Shown here piece by piece: positions 24,058 through 33,625 of a DNA stretch of 39,847 nt. Under the pieces are notes generated by a model. The model saw only the letters and a list, made by a program, of their open reading frames with translations, was not told the origin of the DNA and did not search any database. The DNA comes from a bacterium. Lineage in GTDB: Bacteria; Acidobacteriota; Aminicenantia; Aminicenantales; Aminicenantaceae. The position numbers and the translations under genes were made by a program. The first letter of the stretch is position 1; every line of letters begins with the position of its first letter. Location: positions 9,459 through 49,305 of the forward strand of contig JAGXKI010000015.1 in assembly GCA_018335295.1 (NCBI GenBank). The letters run 5' to 3'.

Positions 24058-25875
24058 CTAATCCTTAAGTTTCAGCACCTCTCCCGGAAGATCCCCGGTG
24101 AATTTTCCTTTATCCAGGGCCAGTTTGCCGTTTATGAGCAGGTACTCCACACCCTCACTGTACTGGTGAGGATTGGAAATGGAGGTATTTATTTTTATGT
24201 TATCCAGGTCAAGCACCACCACATCCGCCTTGTATCCTTCCTTGATCCGACCTCTGTCCTCCCAATGCATGATCTGGGCAGGAAGGGATGTCTGAGAGCG
24301 GATAACATGGGGAAGGGACACCGCTTTTCTTTGGAGAGCGTACTTTTTGATTTTGTGGAGGAAGGTGGAATAGGAACGGATATGGGTCAGTCCTATTCCG
24401 TAAAAGGGAGCTGTTCCGTCGCTTCCGGTCCCCACATAGTCTTTTTTCATGATGTGCTCAATATCCTTTTCACACATCTGAAGAGGAATGCATTTGGCTC
24501 CCATGAGCTCCAGCTCGATGGCTGTCTCCGCGATGGACTTCTCCTTGAGAGCGGCTACTTCCTTCAGAGATTTTCCCTCCAGTTCTTTTTCCACACAGAT
24601 TCCCACGATGAAATTTTCAGGACCGACCAGTTCGTCGATATGTTTTTTTACTCCCTTACGTATTTTTTTGGCTTCTTCAGGATCTTCCATCCTTTGGAGA
24701 AAAAGCATTCTTTCTCGGGCATTATCCGGTCCATGGAATTCTCCGAGGTCTATCAGCTGGTTTCCTACCCTTCTTACCAATCTTTTCCGGGGAAGTTTTT
24801 CCAAGAATTCTTTATGGTGCTTATTGAGAGGAATGTAAGGAGTGGCCTTTTTGTAAAGCTCAATCAACTGTGAATCTCTGAGATGATCAAAGATGAGTTC
24901 GACATCGTCGGAGCTTATAGTTTCTGGATCATCTTTCCCTTTCCAGAGAGAATCGGGAACGAGGCTTTGGTAAGGATAACCGCTGGAGAACCGATAGGGG
25001 TATTGATCCGCTGTGATTTGGAGCCCTTTGGCCCGAGCCTCTTCGATGAGGGCACAGGCCTCTTTCACCAGACCCCAATTCTTTTTTCCCATTACCTTAA
25101 AGTGGGAAATATGAGCCGGGGCTCCAGATTCTTTTGAAATCTGGATGGCTTCCTTAACCGCATCCAAGAGCTTATCCCGCTCATTGCGGATATGAGTATG
25201 GTAGATTCCTCCATAAGAGGAAACCACTTTTGCCAATTCGATGATTTCATCCGTTTCGGCATGACGGCCGGGAAGATAGATTAGACCAGTGGACATTCCG
25301 TAGGCCCCTTGTTCCATTGCTTCCCGGACCAACTCCTTCATCTTCTCCAGTTCTTCGGGAGTGGGCTCTCTATCTTCCATTCCCATCACCAGATTTCTCA
25401 CTGTGCCGTGTCCTACCAGAAGAGCGGCATTGGGTCCAATTCCTTCTTCATCCCAGCGTCTCATCTGATCAACGGCTTTTTCAAAGATGGGCCAGGCACT
25501 TCCTCCGCATTGTCCAACAATGACCGTGGTGGTTCCCTGCTTGAGGTAATTGAGACAATCTCTGTTCTCTGGAAAATACATTCCCCGGTCCACATGGGTA
25601 TGGAGGTCTATGAAGCCGGGGGTCACATGGAGACCCTTAGCATCTATAATTCTTGAGGCTCTACCTCTGATGGACTTGGCTACCTCGATGATGGTGTCCC
25701 CTTTGATGGCGACATCCGCCTCAAACGCTTTGTTGAGTGAACCATCCAAGACTTTCCCGTTCTTTATGAGGACGTCATAGGTCACATCGCCTTCCTCAGC
25801 CGGGGAAAGGGCCAGTCCGGCCAGGAAAAAGGTCGCATACAGAAGAAAACCGAAGAGTAAAATTCTTCTTTTCAT
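24058..25875 (-). CDS. Exported N-acyl-D-amino-acid deacylase (D-aminoacylase family)
   Basis: 605 aa with signal peptide (LLFGFLLYATFFLAGLALS) and AAAAAGGAGGAG before the ATG. TPGFIDLHTHVD contains His92 and His94; VGQCGGSAWP has the metal-binding Cys typical of D-aminoacylases; HTHIRNERD, AHISHFKVMG and GTGSDGTAP supply further His and Asp ligands. It should release D-amino acids or related amines from N-acyl derivatives, here outside the cytoplasm. The slightly long C-terminal half matches the family. Promoter-proximal gene of the two-amidohydrolase operon; together they fit scavenging of modified amino acids or cell-wall peptides. Confidence 0.93.
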   Translation of the reverse strand: MKRRILLFGFLLYATFFLAGLALSPAEEGDVTYDVLIKNGKVLDGSLNKAFEADVAIKGDTIIEVAKSIRGRASRIIDAKGLHVTPGFIDLHTHVDRGMYFPENRDCLNYLKQGTTTVIVGQCGGSAWPIFEKAVDQMRRWDEEGIGPNAALLVGHGTVRNLVMGMEDREPTPEELEKMKELVREAMEQGAYGMSTGLIYLPGRHAETDEIIELAKVVSSYGGIYHTHIRNERDKLLDAVKEAIQISKESGAPAHISHFKVMGKKNWGLVKEACALIEEARAKGLQITADQYPYRFSSGYPYQSLVPDSLWKGKDDPETISSDDVELIFDHLRDSQLIELYKKATPYIPLNKHHKEFLEKLPRKRLVRRVGNQLIDLGEFHGPDNARERMLFLQRMEDPEEAKKIRKGVKKHIDELVGPENFIVGICVEKELEGKSLKEVAALKEKSIAETAIELELMGAKCIPLQMCEKDIEHIMKKDYVGTGSDGTAPFYGIGLTHIRSYSTFLHKIKKYALQRKAVSLPHVIRSQTSLPAQIMHWEDRGRIKEGYKADVVVLDLDNIKINTSISNPHQYSEGVEYLLINGKLALDKGKFTGDLPGEVLKLKD

Positions 25876-26183
25876 ATCTCCTCCTTTTTATTGAAAAATG
25901 ATCCTAATTTTTATTTTATAGCAAGCTCCTCGGAAGAGGGAGAATTTAAAACTGTATAGGGTGTTGGATAGAAGAGGCGGGGCCTTTTGGACATGAAAAG
26001 TGAGTATAACTCCCTGGTAAAAAAAATGTCAAGAAAACCTTACCAAAAGGAAGCATCCCCAAAACCGTGATGAGTATAAATATCTCTACTTATTGAAAGG
26101 GGTGCTTACCTACCAATAAAACTTTTCCTTTGAAGTCTATGTTACAATTTAATTAATCTTATCAAAAAAAGAGGAGAAAATTT
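25876..26183. other. 308-bp divergent intergenic region
   Basis: Separates the minus-strand D-aminoacylase gene from the plus-strand DUF2267 gene, so promoters for both lie here. I see no repeat, hairpin or open frame that stands out. Confidence 0.4.
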
Positions 26184-26579
26184 ATGCAGTATCAGGAGTT
26201 CATGGATAAAGTTAAGAAGAAAATACGCTTTGAGAACGAAGAGGATTGTCTCCGAACTGTTCGGGCCGTGTTGGCGACTCTGGGAGAGCGGTTGCCTTCC
26301 ACTGAGAGAAGAAGGCTCACAACTCAACTGCCCAAAGAACTTGAAGAATTTTTTCATGAAAGATTAGTGACTCAGCAAATCGAAGAACATGGAGACAGGT
26401 ATTCTCTTGAAGAGTTTTACAACCGGGTGGGGGCCAGAGCCGGAATCCTTCACGGAGAATCGGTAAAAAAAGCGAAGGCTGTTTTATCCGTACTTCAAGA
26501 AGCAGTATCCCAAGGTGAAATGCAAGATGTTAGGGAAGTGCTGCCTGATGATTTCAGAGAACTTTTTTCTCCTTCCTGA
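26184..26579 (+). CDS. DUF2267 family protein
   Basis: 131 aa. MQYQEFMDKVKKKIRF, VRAVLATLGERLPSTERRRL, TTQLPKELEEFF and LPDDFRELF are the conserved elements of DUF2267, which folds as two similar helical repeats. Cytoplasmic, function unknown. GAGGAG before the ATG. Confidence 0.93.
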   Translation: MQYQEFMDKVKKKIRFENEEDCLRTVRAVLATLGERLPSTERRRLTTQLPKELEEFFHERLVTQQIEEHGDRYSLEEFYNRVGARAGILHGESVKKAKAVLSVLQEAVSQGEMQDVREVLPDDFRELFSPS

Positions 26580-26621
26580 AAATTGAAGAATACTGGCAGC
26601 GGGAATGTTTTCATTTTTTAT

Positions 26622-27071
26622 TCATTCTTCTGATTCAATCAGAGGCTTCCACTTGGAATATCTCGGAAAATTTAAAAGCAGAAGTGCCGCTGAAAGAATG
26701 ATGAGATAATAAAAGTCCCTTTTGAATCCTTTGAGCAGAAAATAAATAAATCCCAGAAGTGCGGGGATCTCACACAATAAGGAAGTTACCAAACTCAATT
26801 TCAACAATCTCTGAAGATTTTTTTCTCTTTTTTCTGTTTTTGCCCCAAATTTGAAAAGGCTGTTCATTCTTCTGATAAAAAATATGAGCGCAATCGTGAT
26901 TCCATAAAATATATAACGTAAGGAAGAGAGAGAACTGGAAGGGCCAGCGTCTGGGCGTATTCGAGTTCCCAAAAATTCCACAACAGCAATATATAACAAC
27001 AAACTGGCCATAACCGCCAGGTGAAGAGAAAGAGAAGTGCGTTGGACGCTTTTAACTTTTTCAGGGGTCAT
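26622..27071 (-). CDS. Hypothetical four-helix membrane protein
   Basis: 149 aa, family not recognised. Four predicted helices: about 17-35, 50-66, 90-112 and 120-136. RRMNSLFKFG and KWKPLIESEE are charged cytoplasmic segments. Converges with the DUF2267 gene, whose stop is 42 bp away. The open frame, the charge distribution around helices and a plausible ATG support a real gene. Confidence 0.65.
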   Translation of the reverse strand: MTPEKVKSVQRTSLSLHLAVMASLLLYIAVVEFLGTRIRPDAGPSSSLSSLRYIFYGITIALIFFIRRMNSLFKFGAKTEKREKNLQRLLKLSLVTSLLCEIPALLGFIYFLLKGFKRDFYYLIILSAALLLLNFPRYSKWKPLIESEE

Positions 27072-27331
27072 AAGATTCTATCCTATATTAATATTGATGA
27101 TACCTCATTTTTTGATTGCAAGGTCAAAATAAATATCCTGAGAGCACTTTTCATTTATCTGTAAAAAAAATATAACCTCCCGCTTAGAAGGATGTCAATA
27201 ACAATTTGAAAACGGAAAAATCTTTCATCTTCAGCTTTATATCGAAAGTGTAAAAGACAGAGTCTGGGAGAAGGCCTCTCAACTCCGGGGTTCTCATCTG
27301 CAAGAATAAAAAACTGCCAATACCCTTTCTT

Positions 27332-30300
27332 TCAGTAGGAAGATAAACTTTCCTTAAAAATAGAAGAACTATTTTCAAAGAAATATCGGGCCCAGGTATG
27401 GGTGGGGTTCAACTCCAAGGCTTTCTGGAATTGCTCCCGGGCTTTTCCCTTTTCTCCGTTCCCTAAACAACCCAATCCCCAAAGATAATGAGCTTGAGCT
27501 CTTTTGCGGGCGGCATCCTGTTTTTCTCCGAATTTGGAAAAAAAGTCCATGGAAGAGGCCTTTTCCAGCTGGTGTTTTCCTTCCTTTATCAATTCCTCAA
27601 AGACTTTTCCCGGCTCTTCTTCCCTTCCCATTTTTTTTAAAGCCAGTCCCTGGTAAAAACTTAAAGAAGACCCTAACCGCAGATTTTGGAAACATTTTTT
27701 ATAAAATTTTACTGCCTTTTCCTCTTCACCTATAGCTTCCAAAGCCTGGGCCATGTAATAATAAACTACCGGTGCTCTGCCTCCATGAGGAGGTTTTCCC
27801 ACTTGAAGGTTAACTGGATACTCCAAAGCCTTTCTGTAATCCTGAATGGCTTTGTGATATTCCGTTTCCCTGAAGAAGTGGATTCCCCTAAGCAAATAGG
27901 CATCTTCATAAACCCGGTGGATACTCCCCCCTCCTTCCCATATGTGAAAATGATTGGTTTCCAGAAGGTGAATGGCTTTCTCATAGTGACCCAGATGAAC
28001 CAGAAGCCGGATTTCTCTGGCTAAAGCATCATCTCTTTTTTTAACTACTTCATGGCTTTTCTCCAAAACAGCCAACCTCTTTTGAGGAGATACCCCTGCG
28101 GCCTCATAAAGCCGGTCCAGTTCAAAATAAAGCCGGGCATTCTGAGAATTTAAATGGACCGCTTTTTCCATATGCTCTACGGCTGAGGACAAATCGTTTT
28201 CAACTCGAGCATAAGCCAGCCCCAGATTGCGGTGAACAAGAAAAAACTGAGGGTCAAGCTGGAGAGACTTTTCCCATTCCTTAATGGCCTCACGGGGCTG
28301 GTGATCGAAGAGAAGGTTTCCTAGATAATATGGGGCCATAGAGTCTTCTGGATTTTGTTTTTGGGCTCTCCGGAGGACCGGAATGGTTTCCTGGCGGAAA
28401 GGAAAGCAGTAGTCGGAAGGTATTTGAGATGCCTTTTTATAATACTCCAAAGCCCTGGAATCCTGCCCTTTTTTATCCAGAATGTGGGCGGCATGGTAGT
28501 AGAGTAGAGGTTGGGTGAAGGAGTCCTCTTGGGATTGAATGAGCCGGTTGAGGACATCCAGAGCTTCCTCCCATAATCCGCAGCTTTTATAATCCAGAGC
28601 AAGCTCTAGATAAGATTGGACTGAATCTCTCATCTTTTGGGTTAATCTCTCTAATTTCTGAACGGCTTCTTTGTTTTCTCCCAACTTTTTTTGAGATAAA
28701 TAGACCTCGTTTCCAGCCCAGAAATCCAGTGGATCTATGGATAAAACTTTTTGTGCTGCTTGGCTGGCCTCTTTGTATCGTCCTAACTTTCTTAAAACCG
28801 CTGCCTTGAGCGATATTCCTTTGGTGTTCAATGTATTCAAGGAAAGTGACTTTTCGATTAACTCCAGCGCCTTATTGTAATCACTCCTTCGACAGGCAAT
28901 TTGGGCTAAATGATAATAGCTGGAAGCCGCCCAGGCAGAGGACCAGGCGGCTTTATAAAAAACATCAAAAGCCCGGTCATCTTTTCCTAAAGCTTCGAGT
29001 ACAGTGCCTAAATAGTAGAAAGGTTCACAGTTTTTAGGGTGGGTATAATTTTGGGTTACCCGGCCTACAGCTTTTTCTAATCTTTTCCGAGCCTCTTCAA
29101 ACATAAATCTTTTGACATAAAGAATGCCCAGACGAGTGTTCACACTTGAATCGCCGGGATCTCTTTTTAAAGCTTCTCGGTAATAGGGGTAAGGCTCGAG
29201 AGCCGGGTTGTAAAATTGTTCCAGCCGCAAACCCGTTAAGTAGAGTTCTTCCTGAGTGGAGATTTCATCAGGGGGAGGGGGAGGTTTGGCCGGTTCGGGC
29301 ATAGGTTTCTTTTTTCTGGGAGAAGGGGAATAATGGACCAAAAGTTCTCCTTCTTCTGAAAAAAGGGCGGCTTCCAGTTCATTCTTTTTCACCCCTTCAG
29401 GGATTTGGACTTTCTGAGTGTAAGGTTTGTGAGGACTGACGGAAATCTCTTTTTCAAAAATAAGCTGATCCTTGGATTTGAGAACAGAGCGGGCTCGGGA
29501 ATGAAAGGAAGTGGTGTTGAAGGACAAGAAAGCTTTCCCAGAGTTATCCAGCTCTAGATTGACAGCAGCCTCGGGTGTAGCTTTCTTCACTCCCTTTATT
29601 TCCCTTAGTGGATACCAGTGCTGTTTAATGATTCTCACTTCATAGGGATGAAGCCAGCTGTAATCGGGCTGGTTATCGGAAAAAGCTCCGATCATCAACT
29701 CCAGATAAGGCCCGTCTTCATCTGTTAAAATTTCTTCCCACATTTTCCCTTTGGACCCCGTGCCCCAAGTCCAGAATTTTTTTCCAGGAACCAGATGGGG
29801 ATTGGCCACATGAATCACTCCAGCCTCTTTCCCATGGTCATAGCCGGCGATAAAATTTCCCCCGCTTTTCCATGCAAAAAACGAAGTAGGGGAAGGATGA
29901 TTTTTCCACCACCTCACATCCACTCCCTCGGTATAATCCACTTTATGGAAAAACTCCCTAGAAATGGGCCAGTGAGAGAACTGATTTTTCCCGTGGTAGG
30001 TCGCAAACTGGGTGTCCGGGGGGAATATCACTTCATAGTTTTTATTTGTATGAACCGCGTTGTTGGCCCAACAGAGAAAAGAGTGAGCATAGGGAGTGCG
30101 GTTAAACAGTTTGAAAGTGACTTCAATATAAGATTTCCCAGGACGCAGAGTAAGACCTACAATCCATCTCATCCGGTGGCGGTACTCCAATTCTCCGACC
30201 CATATGGTGCAGCTTCCGTCGGGGTTTTCCTCAGTTGTATAGTCCACAGGCATAAAACTGGTGGCCCGGTGGTGGTGGGGGAAATTCCATTCCACTCCTC

Positions 30301-30721
30301 CAGAGATCCAAGCTCCCAGCATCCCCACTAAAGCCGGTTTGATCACATGCTGACGGTAGAAAAAATGGTAGTTGTTTGTTTTATCCAAAGCGGAAAAAAT
30401 CCGGCCCCCGATCTCAGGGAGAACACAGATTTTCAGGTACTTATTCTCCAGATAAACCGCTTTATACGTCTTTTCTTCTTTTTCTTGGGTAAGATTATCC
30501 TGTAAAGGATAAGGATATACATGCCCTTCAGCTCCTTGATAGGCTCGGCCGTTGTAAAAAACAGGAAGGACACAAGGTTCTTCAACCTTGTAAGTGGGAA
30601 GTGTGAGGGGCTCTTCCCAAACCTTGACCGTACCGGACTGTCCTTCAAGAAAAATAGTCCCTAAAAGAAGAAAAATCCCGGTAAAGAAAATTTTTTTTAA
30701 ATAAAAATAAGGCCTCCTCAT
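27332..30721 (-). CDS. Secreted DUF5107 domain and TPR-repeat protein
   Basis: 1129 aa from the ATG at 30721, which has GGAGG at ideal spacing; a TTG two codons earlier is less likely. A signal peptide is followed by DUF5107 (about 40-380: VLPEIGGRIFSALDKTNNY, GGVEWNFPHHH), a galactose-mutarotase-like beta-sandwich domain. A Pro-rich linker (PEPAKPPPPPDE) leads to at least ten TPR units to the C-terminus. The composition suggests a periplasmic carbohydrate-binding or processing protein with a protein-interaction platform. It lies 124 bp after the O-methyltransferase remnant. Confidence 0.92.
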   Translation of the reverse strand: MRRPYFYLKKIFFTGIFLLLGTIFLEGQSGTVKVWEEPLTLPTYKVEEPCVLPVFYNGRAYQGAEGHVYPYPLQDNLTQEKEEKTYKAVYLENKYLKICVLPEIGGRIFSALDKTNNYHFFYRQHVIKPALVGMLGAWISGGVEWNFPHHHRATSFMPVDYTTEENPDGSCTIWVGELEYRHRMRWIVGLTLRPGKSYIEVTFKLFNRTPYAHSFLCWANNAVHTNKNYEVIFPPDTQFATYHGKNQFSHWPISREFFHKVDYTEGVDVRWWKNHPSPTSFFAWKSGGNFIAGYDHGKEAGVIHVANPHLVPGKKFWTWGTGSKGKMWEEILTDEDGPYLELMIGAFSDNQPDYSWLHPYEVRIIKQHWYPLREIKGVKKATPEAAVNLELDNSGKAFLSFNTTSFHSRARSVLKSKDQLIFEKEISVSPHKPYTQKVQIPEGVKKNELEAALFSEEGELLVHYSPSPRKKKPMPEPAKPPPPPDEISTQEELYLTGLRLEQFYNPALEPYPYYREALKRDPGDSSVNTRLGILYVKRFMFEEARKRLEKAVGRVTQNYTHPKNCEPFYYLGTVLEALGKDDRAFDVFYKAAWSSAWAASSYYHLAQIACRRSDYNKALELIEKSLSLNTLNTKGISLKAAVLRKLGRYKEASQAAQKVLSIDPLDFWAGNEVYLSQKKLGENKEAVQKLERLTQKMRDSVQSYLELALDYKSCGLWEEALDVLNRLIQSQEDSFTQPLLYYHAAHILDKKGQDSRALEYYKKASQIPSDYCFPFRQETIPVLRRAQKQNPEDSMAPYYLGNLLFDHQPREAIKEWEKSLQLDPQFFLVHRNLGLAYARVENDLSSAVEHMEKAVHLNSQNARLYFELDRLYEAAGVSPQKRLAVLEKSHEVVKKRDDALAREIRLLVHLGHYEKAIHLLETNHFHIWEGGGSIHRVYEDAYLLRGIHFFRETEYHKAIQDYRKALEYPVNLQVGKPPHGGRAPVVYYYMAQALEAIGEEEKAVKFYKKCFQNLRLGSSLSFYQGLALKKMGREEEPGKVFEELIKEGKHQLEKASSMDFFSKFGEKQDAARKRAQAHYLWGLGCLGNGEKGKAREQFQKALELNPTHTWARYFFENSSSIFKESLSSY

Positions 30722-30845
30722 CTTCAAACCTCCAGCTGAAGTTCCTGTGAGTTAATTTTGATATTTTTATTTGGAATTTCAAAAAAAATTTTCCGGAAGT
30801 TTATTTTTCTGATATCAATCACTTATGTTGGTCCGATCCTATTTT

Positions 30846-31100
30846 TTACCTTTTTTTTGTTATTTCCAGAGCTTGAGTGTATTTGTGCTTGATAATCAAG
30901 TTATAAAGGACTTTTCCATCCTCTTGGGAAATATTCATATCTCTCCATTCATAACGCATGGTGTCCAGAAATTTCCTGGCTTTTTTATCTAGATTTTTAT
31001 CTTTTTCGGGTTGAGAAAAAATTCCCCAGGCAGAAAATGAAACACAAAAAATCAAAATCCCTAAAAAAACAGCAAAAATCATCATTATTCCTTTTTGCAT
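30846..31100 (-). CDS. Exported O-methyltransferase remnant (84 aa)
   Basis: A signal or anchor segment (MMIFAVFLGILIFCVSFSAW) leads to KFLDTMRYEWRDMNISQEDG then KVLYNLIIKHKYTQALEI. This matches the N-terminal part of a class I O-methyltransferase family, which should continue EIGTSTGHS at motif I. Here EI is followed at once by TKKR and a stop; a Lys-rich end of this sort closes full-length members. The SAM-binding and catalytic core is therefore missing, most simply by an internal deletion, with no sign of the lost part downstream. GGGAGAGG precedes the ATG. It follows the permease gene by 15 bp. It could be a real short protein, but the family match argues otherwise. Confidence 0.6.
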   Translation of the reverse strand: MQKGIMMIFAVFLGILIFCVSFSAWGIFSQPEKDKNLDKKARKFLDTMRYEWRDMNISQEDGKVLYNLIIKHKYTQALEITKKR

Positions 31101-31115
31101 AGCCCTCTCCCAAAA

Positions 31116-32498
31116 TCAAGATGATAGTTTTTGCGTAGATTTACTCTTTCTGTACTTCTTTTTAAAGACAAAAAAAGCAGGGATTCCCAGCAAAACAGTC
31201 AACACAGCAATCAAAGAAGGAATCGGTTGTTCAAGCAAACCTAAAACAAGAATAGAAAACCCAGAAAGAATATACAAGAGGGGAACGAAAGGAAACCCGG
31301 GCATCTTGAAAGTGCTTTGTTGAGAGCGTCTCAACTTAAAAATCCCTATAACAGCCAAAATAGGGAAAATTCCCAATGAGAACCCCATGTAAGTAAGGAT
31401 CTGATCGAAAGAACCCGTCAATACGATAATCACAGCTATCAAGCACTGAAGCCCTATTGATTTGGAAGGGACCCGGAACCGAGGATGCACTTTGGAAGCG
31501 AACCGGAAAAAATAGCCGTCCTTGGCCATAGAATAATAAACACGGGGTCCCAGAATGATGAAAGCACTCAAAGAGGAAAAAAGAGCAAACGCGATAAGCA
31601 GTGAAAAAAGGCTTTCAAAAGATTGACCGAAGAGGTTTCCGGCAGCCAGTCCTCCTATGGATATGACTCCGCTCATTTTTTCTGGGGAAACAGCATACAC
31701 ATAAAGAAAATTCAATCCAAAATAAAGAATTATAACTCCCCCCGTACCTAACAACAGAGAAAGAGGTAAATTTTTTCGGGGATTTTTTACCTCCGAACCG
31801 ATATAGGCTGAAGCGTTCCAACCGCTGAAGGCAAACATAATCCACATGAGGGAAAGACCGATCGTTTTCCAGCCTCCAAAATCAAATAGATACCCATTAT
31901 CCGAATCGAAATGGCTCAAACTTCCACTTCCCCACAGAAATCCCGCTGTTATCAAGAATACGATTAAAACTACTTTTAAAATAGTTAAAAAATTCTGGAC
32001 CTTGGCCCCAACCTCTATTCCCCGGAGATGAATCAGAGTGAAGGAGACGATGATAAATACAGCAAAAAATTTTTTTACGATTTGAACTTCAACCTCGGCT
32101 TCTAAAATTCCGGGTTGGAGAAAAGAAGGGAAAGCTCTGATCAGATATTCGGAAAAACCGATCGCTGAGGCGGCAATAGGGGCCGAAAATCCCACAAAGA
32201 AAGAGACCCATCCGCTCAGGAATCCAAAGAGAGGATGAAACAGCCGGGAAAGGAAAGCGTATTCTCCTCCTGCTTGAGGGATGGCAGCTCCCAGTTCTCC
32301 ATAACTGAGGGCTCCGCACAAGGCGATTCCCCCTCCAATAATCCATAAAAGGATCATAACCCAAGGGTTTTTCAAGTTTTCCATAAGGAGTCCAGAGGTT
32401 GTGAAAATCCCAGCTCCAATCATATTGGCAATAACGATGTTAGATAAAGGGAAAACCCCTAGTGTTCTCTGGAGCCCATTTTCGGTTCGACCGCTCAT
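31116..32498 (-). CDS. APC family amino acid permease
   Basis: 460 aa, 12 helices. GVFPLSNIVIANMIGAGIFT (15-34) is the unwound helix-1 substrate site of the APC superfamily; GALSYGELGAAIPQAGGEY is the helix-2/3 signature; FAFSGWNASAYIGSEVKNPR lies at helix 6. An inner membrane amino-acid importer or exchanger of the LAT/YjeM-like type; specificity not readable. The neighbourhood of peptidases and amidohydrolases fits amino-acid uptake. Confidence 0.93.
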   Translation of the reverse strand: MSGRTENGLQRTLGVFPLSNIVIANMIGAGIFTTSGLLMENLKNPWVMILLWIIGGGIALCGALSYGELGAAIPQAGGEYAFLSRLFHPLFGFLSGWVSFFVGFSAPIAASAIGFSEYLIRAFPSFLQPGILEAEVEVQIVKKFFAVFIIVSFTLIHLRGIEVGAKVQNFLTILKVVLIVFLITAGFLWGSGSLSHFDSDNGYLFDFGGWKTIGLSLMWIMFAFSGWNASAYIGSEVKNPRKNLPLSLLLGTGGVIILYFGLNFLYVYAVSPEKMSGVISIGGLAAGNLFGQSFESLFSLLIAFALFSSLSAFIILGPRVYYSMAKDGYFFRFASKVHPRFRVPSKSIGLQCLIAVIIVLTGSFDQILTYMGFSLGIFPILAVIGIFKLRRSQQSTFKMPGFPFVPLLYILSGFSILVLGLLEQPIPSLIAVLTVLLGIPAFFVFKKKYRKSKSTQKLSS

Positions 32499-32650
32499 TC
32501 GAGTCTTTTAAATCTCCTTTTTTACTCTATAAATTCCATGGCTTTCACTTTTGAGGGTTAGTTTAAACAAAATTTTTACTTCTTCCAAGGATTATTATTG
32601 ATAATTTCTTAGATTTTGAATAAAATTTGATAAATAATGTTCAAAAGAAA

Positions 32651-33541
32651 ATGATAAAAAAAATTAATATATTTATAATTGTTGCACTCCCTTTTTTATT
32701 TTTTTCCTTTATTTTAGGAAACAGCTGGCAGGAAGACATATGGCCAAAAAACCTTGATGTCCCTTATGTACCTACTCCTCATCCTGTAGTCCAGAAAATG
32801 TTGAACCTAGCTGATTTGGATAAGGATGATATTGTTTATGATTTAGGATGTGGAGACGGACGCATCTTGATTCAAGCAGCCGCTCAATATGGTGTTGAAG
32901 GAATTGGTGTCGATATCGATTCGGAACGGATAGAAGAAAGTCGAAAAAATGCGGCCGCTGCGGGTGTGGACCATTTGGTTGAATTTTATCATCAAGATCT
33001 TTTTAAAACAGATATCAGTGATGCGTCGGTGGTGATGCTCTACCTCATTTCTTCTGTGAACTTGAAACTCCGTCCCAAATTATTAAGAGAACTCAAGCCG
33101 GGAACAAAAGTTATTTCCCATGACTTTGACATGGATGAATGGAGGCCGGATAAAACTTCCTCGGTCATGGTTGAGGAAGAAATACACAAAGTTTACTATT
33201 GGGTGATTCCTGCTAACATAACCGGAAAATGGGAGTTAAAGGTAGAAAATTTTTCATCAGGGATAAATTCATATCTTAGCTTTGACCAAATCTATCAATT
33301 TCCCCAGGGGAAATTTCTTACTAAAAACGGGGAAAGAGAACTGACGGAAGTCCAACTCAATGGTGACCGAATATCTTTTACCCTAGAAATGGCCAACGGC
33401 TCCTTGAATTTTACCGGCCGCATCCATGGGGATCAAATGCAGGGTACAGTGAATAAAGGAGGATCCAATAAAGAATACAACTGGAAAGCTTCCCGTAAAC
33501 CTCACACCCAAGAACCCTTGAAATTATTTTCTTCCCAATAA
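32651..33541 (+). CDS. Class I methyltransferase with N-terminal export/anchor segment
   Basis: 296 aa from the ATG at 32651; a TTG eight codons earlier is weaker. Residues 4-22 are a Lys-preceded hydrophobic segment like a signal peptide or anchor. Then VPYVPTPHPVVQKML, and motif I IVYDLGCGDGRIL, GVDIDSERI and MLYLISSVNLKLRPKLL, the pattern of a DOT1-like/Methyltransf_25 group common in Acidobacteriota and Planctomycetes. HDFDMDEWRPD follows motif III. The last 100 residues (TGKWELKVE, LNFTGRIHGDQMQGTV) form an extra beta domain. Catalytic domain complete; topology predicts it lies outside the cytoplasm, where SAM is not expected. Confidence 0.88.
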   Translation: MIKKINIFIIVALPFLFFSFILGNSWQEDIWPKNLDVPYVPTPHPVVQKMLNLADLDKDDIVYDLGCGDGRILIQAAAQYGVEGIGVDIDSERIEESRKNAAAAGVDHLVEFYHQDLFKTDISDASVVMLYLISSVNLKLRPKLLRELKPGTKVISHDFDMDEWRPDKTSSVMVEEEIHKVYYWVIPANITGKWELKVENFSSGINSYLSFDQIYQFPQGKFLTKNGERELTEVQLNGDRISFTLEMANGSLNFTGRIHGDQMQGTVNKGGSNKEYNWKASRKPHTQEPLKLFSSQ

Positions 33542-33625
33542 AATCAAAAAGTGAGCGTAATCTATCTGGAATTGCAATCAAATCTTTTTTTGAATCCCTA
33601 AATTTTGGACTTCTGTATGGGAGCT

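Noticed and set aside
24166-24873. 235-codon plus-strand frame
   Set aside because: Antisense shadow of the D-aminoacylase gene.
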